DNA of 64,000 bases. It comes from Arthrobacter sp. Soil763 (GTDB lineage Bacteria > Actinomycetota > Actinomycetes > Actinomycetales > Micrococcaceae). Below the pieces are notes generated by a model. The model saw only the letters and a program-made list of their open reading frames with translations. It searched no databases and was not told where the DNA came from. How positions within the stretch are numbered: the first letter of the stretch is position 1; each line of letters begins with the position of its first letter. Location: contig NZ_LMSH01000002.1 of the NCBI RefSeq assembly GCF_001428365.1, forward strand, positions 889,505 through 953,504, written 5' to 3'. The position numbers and the translations under genes are program-made. Below, piece after piece: positions 7,251-15,762 of the stretch.

Positions 7251-10200
7251 CTAAAGAGAAAACAATGCCGAAACCAAAAGGTTTAGTTGAGCAAATCCCG
7301 TATCTACCGCTGAATCCAGGAAGGTCAATTTAGCGGAGGAATCATGGATGTACTTCTCCAGCTCAACCTTGTCTTTGATGCTAAGGGAGCCCTTCAACCG
7401 GGAAAGAATGACATCGAAGGGCAGGTGAAGGAAGTCCTTGGCGTGGCCGCGGGGTGACTTGAATCCATAGGACTTCTCCAGAAACCTTTTTGCAGATGCC
7501 ACATATTCGTCTCTTAGGGCGACATCCTTCGTGAGCCTACGACTCAGGTTGCTGATATCTTTGTGAGCAACCTCCAAAGGGTCGTACTCGATATACGGCA
7601 GTTTACCGAGCTTCGCGGCGGTGAAGTTTAGATAGCCGCCCGCCATCGCCTCAGCTGAGAACTCTTCCTTGAAAAACTCGGAGAGAACGCCAGACGACAA
7701 CAATCCCTGGGCGTAAAATAGCTCGTCCTCGCTAGAGAACGTAGCCACAACGGTGGACTTTGCTGCCAGGTACTCTTCATCAGGATCCGGCAGGGCCTCG
7801 ATTGCTAGTGCCATACCCGCGATAATGATGCGTGGCTTACCAAGCCACGGTTTCTTCGGTGCCTTAGCTTTGAGGACGCAGGGTTTGGTGTACTTCTCCT
7901 TGATGTATTGCATTGGCTCAAAAGCCCAAGCGCTACTAAAGGGGTCGATAGTTCCGGTGTTGACTATCTTCAGGTAGTTATCTTCCGGTGCGGGATTAGA
8001 AACAATATGCGGAATGAGATCGTAAGCTTCTGACACAGTTGCCGCACTATGGAAATCGACGTGAGAAGCCATCGCATCGTAGAGCTTAAGCCGCCCAATA
8101 TTATCGGCATTCACGCTGAGGTACGAGGACCAGTTCTCGAAGCTCGTCACATCACGAGCCACTGACCGCGACTCCAGGGGGAGCAGCGAGGTAGTGATGG
8201 TAATTGTGGGCAGGCTTGATTCTTTCGCGGCAAGGAGGATAACCGGATACACGTCCGCCTGCTCAAACACCTTTTGTTGGGAGATATCCACGATCTCCCT
8301 CAGGTGGTAATTATCATCAATCCATTTGCGAAGCGTCAATCCGTACGGAACGCTAAGCACCTTGTTAGGCATAATGAAACCGAAGTACCCGCCCTGTCGT
8401 ACCAATGACAAGGCCTTCTCGGTGAACGGGATGTACAAATCCCAGTTACCCTTAGCGGTTCTATAGTTCTTCGCAATGTGCACACGCTCCTCGGGAGCGT
8501 GGATGGTCATGGTCTCTGAGTCCACGTAGGGGGGGTTTCCCACCACCACGTCAAACCCGCCCGCAGCAAGTACCTCCGAGAACGTAGAGTTCCAGGAGAA
8601 CGCTTGGTCCGGATCTATAAGTGGATCCTCAATGAGGCTGTTGCCGTGCTTAATGTTGTCGTCTAGAGATGTGAGTTTCTCATTCTTTGTAGCGGACTTG
8701 AGCCACAAGCTCAGCTTAGTAATTTCAACCGACTCTTCGTTCTTGTCCACACCGTGAATATTCGTTCGAAGTACGTGCCGTACGTAGTCACTAGTGGAGA
8801 AGAGGTCTCCAAGCACGGAACCCACGCGCTTGTTTTCCGCCATAAGGAAATCGAATACGTGCACAAGAAACGCGCCGGAGCCACAGGCGGGATCAACGAT
8901 CCTGACATGCTGGAGAGCATGCTGGTAGGCGCGGTAGGCTTCGGCCTCGCGCTTGGCGTAAGTTTGCTGTTGCAGGTCCGCCTTCACCCGGGCTTCGGCC
9001 AGACACCGTTCTTCGGCCTTGCGGAGAAACTCGCCCAGAGTTTGATCGACGATGTAACGCACGACGAAGTCGGGCGTGTAGAAAACGCCGTCTGATTTCC
9101 TTTTGGAATTCTTCAGAGAAGCAATGGGCCCAGCCACGCCCTGGACCTCGCTCCGAATTTCTTCCAAGTCGGTGATCGACTGTTCAAAAATATGGCCGAG
9201 AATATTGACGCCGAGGTCTTCAGTGAAGTTGTACTGAGCCATGCTGGTCAGGCGTCTAAGGATCGACTCGCTGATGGTGAGACCATCGAGGGTATCATCG
9301 GGCGCGAAGAGTCCTCCGTTGTACCCGGTTGGGATACCGAGCTTCGCACTGCCCTTATCGATTGCTGTGAAAAAGCCTTTTAGGTTGTCCCAAAAGCTGC
9401 TGTATGAATTATCGGCCGACCGTACAAAATCGTGGATGGCGTCGTCCGGCAGAAGTCCTTTATCCTCAGCAAAGCAAGCGAACACAACACGGTCGATAAG
9501 CTTTTGGGCCTTTTCAACCGCAAGCTCCGGAGTCGCAAGGGCGGCGGGGTTGTTCTCAAGAATATCGACGATTAGGTCTATTCGTGCCTGTCGGTATTCG
9601 GAGTAGAAAATCTTGCCAATATCCATCTGCTGAATACGGATTTTACTCAGAAGATTTTCAGTCCATGAAGGTCCGCCGGCGGCGGTCAGATGATCTGCAT
9701 TGAGCAGGACATACCACGTTTTGAACGCTTGGTAGTCGTTCGCAGGGTTGACCAGGTCGTCCAGAGTCCATGACTCGAAATCAAGCTGGTTGTCGTTGTA
9801 CAACCTGAACTCGTAGAAATTGGACACGATCACGAAGGCGCAGTCGCGATAAAGGGGACGGTACTTGAAGGCCTGCTGCACCGGGCTCAACTTGCCCGCT
9901 CGTCCCTGCGGGCGATCTAGGTCTATCGATGCACCCTTAAGTTCCACCACTGCATTCACGTACCTCGAAGCAGTATCCGTGGAAAGGCTGCCCAGAATGA
10001 GGTCTGGGAGTTGCCCTGCGACGCTCGACGCCTTCGGCTCGAGAGTGTACGGGGATGCCGGTTTTTCCCTATAGCCGAGAACCTTGATGAAAAAGTCTTG
10101 GTTGTACTGCTGTTCGCGGCTTGTCTCTTTATCCTTACGGAGCGAACCGTGGTGGTAATCCGAGTGCCACTCTTTGACTACATCGATCTTGGCCTGCACA

Positions 10201-10337
10201 GATGATGTGCTGATCTGGGCAGCAGTCTCTTTAAGTCGGTTTACGGGAAAAAGCCGGGCCACGGGGGGCTCCATTTCAGGATAGGTCTGCGTAACTAAAT
10301 GGGTGAAAAGGAAGGCCTTGGGCCTGCCCGCAACCAC
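7251..10337 (-). CDS. Type IIG restriction-methylation enzyme (Eco57I-like)
   Basis: A single chain of about 1,028 residues. The N-terminal third carries a PD-(D/E)xK-type nuclease signature (LPDLIL then AVVELKG). The middle has N6-adenine methyltransferase motif I (DPACGSGAFL) and motif IV (VVVGNPPY), and the C-terminal part would serve target recognition. Such enzymes cut and methylate DNA without a separate specificity gene and act against incoming phage. Translation could begin at GTG 10337 or ATG 10274; neither has a good ribosome site. Codon use is clearly AT-richer than in flanking genes, a sign of recent acquisition. It is convergent with the DUF6414-like gene. Confidence 0.85.
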   Translation of the reverse strand: MVAGRPKAFLFTHLVTQTYPEMEPPVARLFPVNRLKETAAQISTSSVQAKIDVVKEWHSDYHHGSLRKDKETSREQQYNQDFFIKVLGYREKPASPYTLEPKASSVAGQLPDLILGSLSTDTASRYVNAVVELKGASIDLDRPQGRAGKLSPVQQAFKYRPLYRDCAFVIVSNFYEFRLYNDNQLDFESWTLDDLVNPANDYQAFKTWYVLLNADHLTAAGGPSWTENLLSKIRIQQMDIGKIFYSEYRQARIDLIVDILENNPAALATPELAVEKAQKLIDRVVFACFAEDKGLLPDDAIHDFVRSADNSYSSFWDNLKGFFTAIDKGSAKLGIPTGYNGGLFAPDDTLDGLTISESILRRLTSMAQYNFTEDLGVNILGHIFEQSITDLEEIRSEVQGVAGPIASLKNSKRKSDGVFYTPDFVVRYIVDQTLGEFLRKAEERCLAEARVKADLQQQTYAKREAEAYRAYQHALQHVRIVDPACGSGAFLVHVFDFLMAENKRVGSVLGDLFSTSDYVRHVLRTNIHGVDKNEESVEITKLSLWLKSATKNEKLTSLDDNIKHGNSLIEDPLIDPDQAFSWNSTFSEVLAAGGFDVVVGNPPYVDSETMTIHAPEERVHIAKNYRTAKGNWDLYIPFTEKALSLVRQGGYFGFIMPNKVLSVPYGLTLRKWIDDNYHLREIVDISQQKVFEQADVYPVILLAAKESSLPTITITTSLLPLESRSVARDVTSFENWSSYLSVNADNIGRLKLYDAMASHVDFHSAATVSEAYDLIPHIVSNPAPEDNYLKIVNTGTIDPFSSAWAFEPMQYIKEKYTKPCVLKAKAPKKPWLGKPRIIIAGMALAIEALPDPDEEYLAAKSTVVATFSSEDELFYAQGLLSSGVLSEFFKEEFSAEAMAGGYLNFTAAKLGKLPYIEYDPLEVAHKDISNLSRRLTKDVALRDEYVASAKRFLEKSYGFKSPRGHAKDFLHLPFDVILSRLKGSLSIKDKVELEKYIHDSSAKLTFLDSAVDTGFAQLNLLVSALFSL

Positions 10338-10490
10338 TTATTGCTCAAGGTCCAATACTAGCTATGCCCCTGGGTCTCGCCTCGCTAACTCACCCTGGTG
10401 TTTCCCCTGTGCCACGAGGAGGACTGATACGGCCGCACTTCATCCCCAGCTACTTTCCCGGAGGTGCCCCCTGCCAGAGTGGCTGCAATC

Positions 10491-11276
10491 TCAACGTTGC
10501 ATGAGTGTCGGGACATCCGGATAGCGGGCCGGCCCTAGGTCGTAGCTGAATACTTGACCGTCCAGACCGTAGGGAAAGGGCTCGCCACCAGGGATGGCTC
10601 TACCCACAGGTAGACCCTTGAGCATCCCCCACAACATAATGCCCGGCTGCATGTTCGGGATTTTGAGTAGGTCAAAAAGAACGGCGTCCAGATCGTCCGC
10701 ATTGCGTCGGTGTTCAAGCTGACTGTTTCGGCTTTGGGTCATCGGCATCAGGTGGTCGGGCCGAACGCACAGGGAGTTCCGGCAGACGTGGTCGAGCGTA
10801 TGGCCGGGACGGTGGCCTCCTACGAAATAGCCGAAAGAGAAACGGTGCGCAAGCCACTCGTTGTTGCCTATGGTTATCAAGCCGTAGCCCGGCCGGGCTT
10901 CACCGCCCGAGCCGGGCTCAACCTTGTTCCTGCGTCCCGTCCATGGCCAGCACCCAAACAGGTTGTCGGGGCCTTCCGCGTTGGGGGTGATCTGGGAGCG
11001 GAACTTCTCCAAGGTTTTGGTGATCGCCTCAGGCGAACGCAGGGGCTCCTTCAGCAGCAACGGTTCGTGCCAGCGGCAGTACCCCTGCCGGGAATGCCCA
11101 CGGTTCAGCCGGACCGTACAGCCCCCGGCTTTGCACTGCGGCTTCTTGCGCTGTTGGGCCCGGTAGTGTTTTTCGCACAGCCCGTTGGCATAGTGGGGTG
11201 GCGGCGTGATATGCCGGGGAAGGGTGCTGAGGCATACGAGGCAGCTACGCCCATACTTTGCTTTGGGCCTTGCCAT
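10491..11276 (-). CDS. HNH endonuclease with Cys-rich N-terminus
   Basis: A 261-residue protein. The N-terminal half has zinc-ligand-like Cys/His clusters (CLVCLSTLPRH, CEKHYRAQ, CKAGGCTVRL, YCRWHEP), and the centre has a phage-type HNH fold: CWPWTG, AHRFSFGYF, LDHVCRNSLCVRPDHLMP. Such proteins nick or cut DNA; free-standing copies are common in phages and islands and may be homing enzymes or defence nucleases. It lies on the same strand as the type IIG gene, 153 bases upstream of it, and could be cotranscribed. The C-terminal 60 residues have no recognised match. Confidence 0.8.
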   Translation of the reverse strand: MARPKAKYGRSCLVCLSTLPRHITPPPHYANGLCEKHYRAQQRKKPQCKAGGCTVRLNRGHSRQGYCRWHEPLLLKEPLRSPEAITKTLEKFRSQITPNAEGPDNLFGCWPWTGRRNKVEPGSGGEARPGYGLITIGNNEWLAHRFSFGYFVGGHRPGHTLDHVCRNSLCVRPDHLMPMTQSRNSQLEHRRNADDLDAVLFDLLKIPNMQPGIMLWGMLKGLPVGRAIPGGEPFPYGLDGQVFSYDLGPARYPDVPTLMQR

Positions 11277-11448
11277 CGTCCTGCCTCACATGTCCTATAT
11301 AACTCCGACCAACCATCATACAGTCTGCGCCAGGTGCCTGTGCTGTAAGGGATCCCTGCCTCGGATGAGGGGCTTGCGGGGCGGGGGAGTTAGGGCAATG
11401 CGGGTCCTCGGTGGGGTTGGCCATGGAGCCCCAGCGGAATGGCCACGG

Positions 11449-12114
11449 CTATCGGTCCAGTGCGATCACCCAGCCTAGGGGGCGGGCTTCGTCGCCCGCC
11501 AACCCATGCTTCCAAGCGGTGGCATAGACGGCCCACCAGTTCCTGAAAGCGGTCGCCAGCTTGGCGTTCAGAGGCCCTCGGGCCTCAGCGTTGCTGCCCC
11601 CGCTGGCGGCGAGAAACTCAAGGACCTCCGGATGGGCGGCTATTACGGCATCCTCCATGTCCCTCCACATCTGCGCGGGGGAGGGGAACTTATGTTCTTC
11701 TCCCGCGAGGGTGTCTAGATTGTAGAAGCGTCCGCCGGAGCCGTAGTCCGACAGGGCCGCGAGGAGCGGACTTGTCCAAGTGACATCTACCGAAGTGAGC
11801 GCCGCGTTGAGTACAACGGGCGGGTGCGTCGCCTTATCTAGGCGCTGCATGAGCAGGCCCATGGCTTCTCGATTCATTTTGGTGATTCCGTGGCTGTAGC
11901 CCTGCATCCGCCTACGGTCTGGCCATGGTTCCCCGGTGGCCATCGAGGTCATTCCTATTGTCATCTTGAGCATCTTTTCGGATGCCAGGGCCAAGCAGGC
12001 CAGGACGGGGTCCGCCTCGGTCGCGGCGCTACTCAAGCGCTCCAAGGCGCTGATTCCGTGGCTCGCGAGACTAGACGCCGAAGTCGCTTCGGCTTCGAGG
12101 GTGAGTATGTCCAT
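11449..12114 (-). CDS. Hypothetical protein, possible HEPN fold
   Basis: A 221-residue, mostly helical, soluble protein at the right end of element 1, ending about 70 bases before attR. An amphipathic helix (LALASEKMLKMTIGM) is followed by RMQGYSH, which fits the Rx4-6H motif of HEPN ribonucleases, and a long C-terminal helical part. HEPN proteins often are toxins or abortive-infection factors, which would suit the neighbouring restriction system. The assignment rests on this motif and helix pattern alone, so it could equally be an unrelated helical protein. Confidence 0.5.
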   Translation of the reverse strand: MDILTLEAEATSASSLASHGISALERLSSAATEADPVLACLALASEKMLKMTIGMTSMATGEPWPDRRRMQGYSHGITKMNREAMGLLMQRLDKATHPPVVLNAALTSVDVTWTSPLLAALSDYGSGGRFYNLDTLAGEEHKFPSPAQMWRDMEDAVIAAHPEVLEFLAASGGSNAEARGPLNAKLATAFRNWWAVYATAWKHGLAGDEARPLGWVIALDR

Positions 12115-12184
12115 GATCCGAAGCCTTTCACAGACCTAAACCGGCAAGCTCCGATACACCTGAGTTGGGCTGTGTCTGAATGAT

Positions 12185-12198
12185 TTCCGGGCTTCCCG
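12185..12198 (+). other. attR of element 1
   Basis: TTCCGGGCTTCCCG is the right copy of the 14-base core. Downstream bases code tadA residues GMCTIHANSAHDAV, so everything right of the core is host sequence. Confidence 0.8.
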
Positions 12199-12286
12199 GC
12201 ATGTGCACCATTCACGCAAACTCGGCGCACGACGCCGTGACCAAGCTCTGCACGCTTCCCCTGCTCGCTGGCGACAACATCTCCAG
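12186..12286 (+). pseudogene. tadA: tadA/cpaF middle piece (about 33 codons)
   Basis: From TCC at 12186 the frame reads SGLPGMCTIHANSAHDAV and on through LLAGDNISS. These are the His-box residues (TIHANSA) conserved in TadA/CpaF ATPases after Walker B. The piece is in frame with the 5' piece (ending in SGLP) and the 3' piece (starting SAFVVPTV). It is flanked by attR of element 1 and attL of element 2, so it is an orphan about 100 bases long with no start or stop of its own. Confidence 0.92.
12285..12286 (+). other. attL core of element 2
   Basis: Comparing CTCCAGTGTT (left) with GCTAGCGCC (right), only AG, then G after one variable base, is shared at the point where tadA coding breaks. An AG dinucleotide core fits serine integrases, which need only two identical bases. 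Confidence 0.6.
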
Positions 12287-12316
12287 TGTTCTCTATGTCA
12301 AGTCACTACGAGAAAG

Positions 12317-12328
12317 TAGACTCAGAGC
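12317..12328 (+). promoter_or_regulatory. Possible -10 of integrase 2 promoter
   Basis: TAGACT (12317-12322) stands six bases before the ATG at 12329, with ATGTCA 16 bases upstream as a weak -35. There is no ribosome site, so the message may be leaderless, as for integrase 1. Confidence 0.4.
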
Positions 12329-13567
12329 ATGGGGACCACAAGTAACGCATCTGCGGCGATCTACTGCCGCATCTCAAAGGACCGAGAAGGCGCCGGCCTC
12401 GGCGTGCAGCGCCAAGAACAGGACTGCCGGGAACTGGCCGCGTCTCTCGGTTGGACGGTTACACAGGTCTTTACGGATAACGACATCTCAGCGTATTCCG
12501 GCAAGCGGCGGCCCCAGTACGAAAGCCTCTTGGAGCAAATGCGAACCGGGCGAATCCGCGGTGTACTTACCTGGCACACTGACAGGCTGCACAGGTCCCC
12601 GCGAGAACTGGAAAGCTACATCGATGCATCCGAGAAACACGGCATCGTTACGCAAACGGTTAAAGCCGGGGAGATAGACCTGTCCACACCCTCCGGCCGC
12701 GCCGTAGCCCGCACCCTTGGAGCTTGGGCCCGGTACGAATCCGAACACAAGAGCGACCGCATCACCCGCAAGAAACTGCAGCTTGCGCAGGACGGCGCAT
12801 TCAGTGGAGGCCCGGTCCCATTCGGCTGGCGAATGATTGCCGGTGAGCCCGTGATCCAAGAGCCTGAGGCCGCGGAAATCCAAAAAGCCGTTAGCGGCTT
12901 CCTGGCCGGTCGAAGCATCGGCTTCATCGTGAGGGAACTTAACAGTCGGGGAATCTCAACCAGTCGAGGGCAGAAGTGGACCGGCACTGCCGTTAGAAAC
13001 ATGCTTAAGCGACCGACAAATGCAGGGCTCTCTGCCTATCGCGGTGACATAGTTGGCCCGTCTGTATTTCCCGCCATAATCTCCGAAGACGAATGGCGGG
13101 CAGTGTCCAGTACCCTGAGAAACCCATCTCGTCTAACACAGAACGGTAACAAGGTGCGACACCTACTGGCAGGGCTCATGCTCTGCGGCAAGTGCGGGAG
13201 CGCGATGCAGACTTCAAGCCGGAGCAGCAACCAGGGGAGCGTTCACTACTACAAGTGCAAAACCCAGGGAGGGGGCCACGCCTTCCAAACCGCTGCGCCC
13301 GTGGAGGAATACATTGCAGGGCTTGTTATAAGCATCCTGAGCCGCCCAGGGAGCGCGGAAGGCCTCACAGCACGCCATGAAGCAAATGACGCCGCAGGCC
13401 CAAGGGCCGCAGAAGAGTTCCGGGACGCACCCCGGTGTAGTTCGCCGGGAGATACCCCGTCGCAGTCTTTCGGGAGAAGCAGTACCACCCTTGGGTCCGT
13501 CCCTCGGAGAAGAAGTAACCGGACTGGTCTACGATCAGCCGGCCCCCGACTAGAGGTTCGCCACTAG
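12329..13567 (+). CDS. Large serine integrase of element 2, abnormal C-terminus
   Basis: The catalytic domain has YCRISKDR with Ser16, GLGVQRQ and WHTDRLHRSP; the recombinase domain has PFGW; a zinc ribbon is seen as CGKCGSAM and YYKCKTQGGG. After about residue 350 (LTARHEAND) the sequence becomes Ser/Arg/Pro-rich and unlike an integrase, ending at 412 residues, whereas relatives carry a coiled coil and more C-terminal length. The last 60 residues are probably read-through of unrelated DNA, so the 3' end seems to have been deleted or replaced. Activity is therefore uncertain. It differs clearly from integrase 1, so the two insertions are independent. Confidence 0.85.
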   Translation: MGTTSNASAAIYCRISKDREGAGLGVQRQEQDCRELAASLGWTVTQVFTDNDISAYSGKRRPQYESLLEQMRTGRIRGVLTWHTDRLHRSPRELESYIDASEKHGIVTQTVKAGEIDLSTPSGRAVARTLGAWARYESEHKSDRITRKKLQLAQDGAFSGGPVPFGWRMIAGEPVIQEPEAAEIQKAVSGFLAGRSIGFIVRELNSRGISTSRGQKWTGTAVRNMLKRPTNAGLSAYRGDIVGPSVFPAIISEDEWRAVSSTLRNPSRLTQNGNKVRHLLAGLMLCGKCGSAMQTSSRSSNQGSVHYYKCKTQGGGHAFQTAAPVEEYIAGLVISILSRPGSAEGLTARHEANDAAGPRAAEEFRDAPRCSSPGDTPSQSFGRSSTTLGSVPRRRSNRTGLRSAGPRLEVRH

Positions 13568-13751
13568 CGGCCCGACCTGAGATCCGCTCACAGGCGTGGA
13601 GACCCGGGGGACAAGTGTTTGCAAAGTCCGTTGTCTGACGGCAGGCCCGAAACGGCCGTAGCGCAGTTGCACCACCCCGCTCCAAGGTTCGCCTCGGACG
13701 AAGAGACAGGGCGAGTTGTTGCGCCCGTGTCTTGACCTCTTGAAGTACCCG

Positions 13752-13779
13752 AAACCGATCACACCCGTGGTCGGTTTTT
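13752..13779 (+). terminator. Rho-independent terminator
   Basis: AAACCGATCAC, loop ACCC, GTGGTCGGTTTTT: an 11-base stem with one G-U pair and a T run. It ends the integrase unit ahead of the xis-like gene. Confidence 0.8.
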
Positions 13780-13848
13780 CTGTTTAACCGCCGTAACCCC
13801 ATCAGGCCCTGGATCACTCCGGGGCCTTTCGCATTTAAGGAGAAAGCC

Positions 13849-14040
13849 ATGACTGCAGAAACCCCCGACCTCGCATCAATGAACGCCGCAGGCGTCCGCT
13901 ACAAATGCAGCCCGCGCACCATCAGGCGAATGATCGAACGGGGCGAACTGACTGCCTACCGCGTCGGCCCGAAGCTCCTGCGCATCGACCTCCGGGAAGC
14001 TGACCGCGTGTTCACCGCATCGGCCGGCGATGAACTCTGA
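13849..14040 (+). CDS. Excisionase-like helix-turn-helix protein
   Basis: A 63-residue protein with a MerR/excisionase-type winged helix: AGVRYKCSPRTIRRMIERGE, LTAYRVGPKLLRIDL. It would bind DNA and could serve as the directionality factor for element 2 or as a regulator of the following operon. AAGGAG lies seven bases before the ATG. It starts a long run of short plus-strand genes, several joined by ATGA overlaps, right after a strong terminator. Confidence 0.75.
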   Translation: MTAETPDLASMNAAGVRYKCSPRTIRRMIERGELTAYRVGPKLLRIDLREADRVFTASAGDEL

Positions 14041-14137
14041 AATGAAGGCCCACATTCAGCAAGTCGCGAACTCGTGGCCGCAGCTGTCCCGCGAACAAAT
14101 CGACCGAGTAACGACCCTCATGCACGGACGGGACTAG
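14030..14137 (+). CDS. Small hypothetical protein
   Basis: A 35-residue frame, MNSEMKAHIQQVANSWPQLS and on to HGRD, overlapping the end of the excisionase-like gene by 11 bases. A second ATG at 14042 is possible. It looks like a small helical protein; the operon position is the main support. No function is apparent. Confidence 0.5.
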   Translation: MNSEMKAHIQQVANSWPQLSREQIDRVTTLMHGRD

Positions 14138-14141
14138 AACC

Positions 14142-14327
14142 ATGCACGAAAAGAAAAACCGCCCGGCGCGTAACCGGGCGGCTCAAATCTCTTGGGGAGA
14201 TAGCAACCACTATACCGGCCCGGCGCTGCCAGCGATCACCGTGACGGCATACCAGCGGTGCGAGATCCGCGCATTCCTGGCTGCTCACGACCCCGCCTAC
14301 CTCCGGGAACTGGAGGCTGCCGAATGA
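14142..14327 (+). CDS. Small hypothetical protein
   Basis: A 61-residue basic N-terminus (MHEKKNRPARNRAAQIS) followed by an acidic helical end (AFLAAHDPAYLRELEAAE). The stop overlaps the next start as ATGA, so it is translationally coupled to the ATPase gene. The ribosome site is weak. Function unknown. Confidence 0.55.
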   Translation: MHEKKNRPARNRAAQISWGDSNHYTGPALPAITVTAYQRCEIRAFLAAHDPAYLRELEAAE

Positions 14328-15721
14328 CCCCAACAGCCGAAGAATGGGAGCGACTCGAAATCGCCAAGCACGAAGCGGAACAAGCCGGAATCCCGCCGGG
14401 ACCATTCACCCTCACGGACTGCCACGCAGTCTTTCGCAAATGGCTCGGCGCGGACTACGACACAGACGCCCTCGACGCCGTACTAGCCGCCGCAGCAGTC
14501 GAACGACTAGACGGCGACCCGGTATGGCTCCTGGTCATCTCAGGATCAGGCAACGCGAAAACCGAAACCGTAGTCCCCCTTGCCGGCATCGGCGCACACA
14601 TGGTCTCCACCATCGCATCCGAAGGCGCCCTACTCTCTGCAACCTCCAAACGGGAGCAGGCAGAAGACGCTACCGGGGGACTCCTAAGAAAAATCGGGAA
14701 CCGCGGGATATTGGTAATCAAGGACGTAACCTCCATCCTCTCAATGTCCGGGGACCAGCGCGCCAGCGTACTCGGAGCACTCCGCGAAGTCTACGACGGA
14801 TCATGGGCCCGAAACGTCGGAACAGACGGCGGCCAGACCCTCGAATGGGACGGGCGCCTAGTCGTCGTAGGGGCAGTAACGACCGCGTGGGACAAAGCCC
14901 ACTCCGTCATCTCGGCCATGGGGGACAGGTTTGTCCTCGTTCGCATGGACTCAACCAAGGGCAGGCAAGCAGCAGGACGCCAAGCAATCGGCAACACGGG
15001 GAACGAAGTTCTAATGCGATCACAGCTCGCCGGCGCCGCAAGCCGCATCCTCGCAGATCTCAACCTCGACAGGGTACAGGTAACCGATGCCGAAACGGAC
15101 TCGCTACTTGCAGCGGCCGACGTGGTGACACTTGCCCGCACCGCGGTGGAACGCGACTACCGCGGGGACGTAGTAGACGCCCACGCGCCGGAAATGCCAA
15201 CCCGATTCGCCAAGCAGCTCACGCAGATCGTACGCGGCTCAATGGCACTCGGCATCACCCGGGAGCACGCTCTACGGCTTGCTATCCGATGCGCCCGCGA
15301 CTCAATGCCGCCGATCCGTCTCCAGATCATCGATGACGTAGCCGCTAACCCTGACTCGCCTACCAAGGACGTGCGAAAGCGTCTCGGCCTTCCAAGGGCA
15401 ACTGTTGACCGTGAACTGCAGGCACTCAACATGCTCGGCGTCCTCACAGTGGACGAGCGCGACAGCATAAACCCGGTGAACCTCAGAGAAACGACGGTAT
15501 GGCACTACACGCTTGCCGATCACATAGACCCGGACGCGCTCAAGTACGAAAACACGGTGCCAGAAATTGCAGTACCCACCCAACCCCTACTAAAGAGCAG
15601 GAAATCGCTGGGGGCACCTACTGCAGAATCTGGCACCGCAGCGGCCCCGGCTCTGTGCCTCGTGTGCGGCGATCCGCTGCACACCGGAGAGCACAACTCG
15701 CACCAGGAATGCGCAGCATGA
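14324..15721 (+). CDS. Phage-type ATPase with winged-helix end
   Basis: A 465-residue protein from ATG 14324 (ATGA overlap with the gene before). A P-loop-like VISGSGNAKTET has Ala where Gly normally precedes Lys; a Walker B-like stretch ILVIKDVTSILSM follows; then AALREVYDG-type and GDRFVLVRMDS motifs that recur in phage and island ATPases linked to helicase or primase functions. The C-terminal third has a winged helix (TKDVRKRLGLPRATVDRELQ) and a final CLVCGDPLH zinc-like motif. It probably acts in replication of the excised element. The P-loop variation and the exact role need testing. Confidence 0.7.
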   Translation: MTPTAEEWERLEIAKHEAEQAGIPPGPFTLTDCHAVFRKWLGADYDTDALDAVLAAAAVERLDGDPVWLLVISGSGNAKTETVVPLAGIGAHMVSTIASEGALLSATSKREQAEDATGGLLRKIGNRGILVIKDVTSILSMSGDQRASVLGALREVYDGSWARNVGTDGGQTLEWDGRLVVVGAVTTAWDKAHSVISAMGDRFVLVRMDSTKGRQAAGRQAIGNTGNEVLMRSQLAGAASRILADLNLDRVQVTDAETDSLLAAADVVTLARTAVERDYRGDVVDAHAPEMPTRFAKQLTQIVRGSMALGITREHALRLAIRCARDSMPPIRLQIIDDVAANPDSPTKDVRKRLGLPRATVDRELQALNMLGVLTVDERDSINPVNLRETTVWHYTLADHIDPDALKYENTVPEIAVPTQPLLKSRKSLGAPTAESGTAAAPALCLVCGDPLHTGEHNSHQECAA

Positions 15722-15762
15722 CGACTGCCCAGCACTTAAACACTGACTCAGGAGTGACCCCG

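Larger units (their letters stand above)
3627..12198 (+). mobile_element. Element 1: large-serine-integrase element in tadA (about 8.56 kb)
   Basis: The element is bounded by near-identical 14-base sequences at 3627-3640 and 12185-12198 and splits tadA codons for Ser-Gly-Leu-Pro. It carries the integrase at its left end, a second Hin-type recombinase, a DUF6414-like gene, a type IIG restriction-methylation enzyme, an HNH protein and a possible HEPN protein. I see no capsid, portal, terminase, conjugation or replication genes, so it resembles an integrated genomic island with a defence load rather than a complete prophage. Lower GC in 7200-10340 supports transfer. Confidence 0.85.

Noticed and set aside
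12180..12677. Single open frame joining the tadA middle piece to element 2 sequence
   Set aside because: Only the first 35 or so codons are tadA; the rest is the shifted frame of the integrase gene.
13752..13779. Hairpin as a possible att site
   Set aside because: Its T run and stem fit a terminator, and tadA junctions define the element ends elsewhere.
13550..13850. Minus-strand frames and a tRNA-like look (GCGCAGTTG, GGTTCGCC) after integrase 2
   Set aside because: The arms cannot be folded into a tRNA of normal spacing and the frames are low in protein-like pattern apart from the short SH3-like stretch noted in findings.
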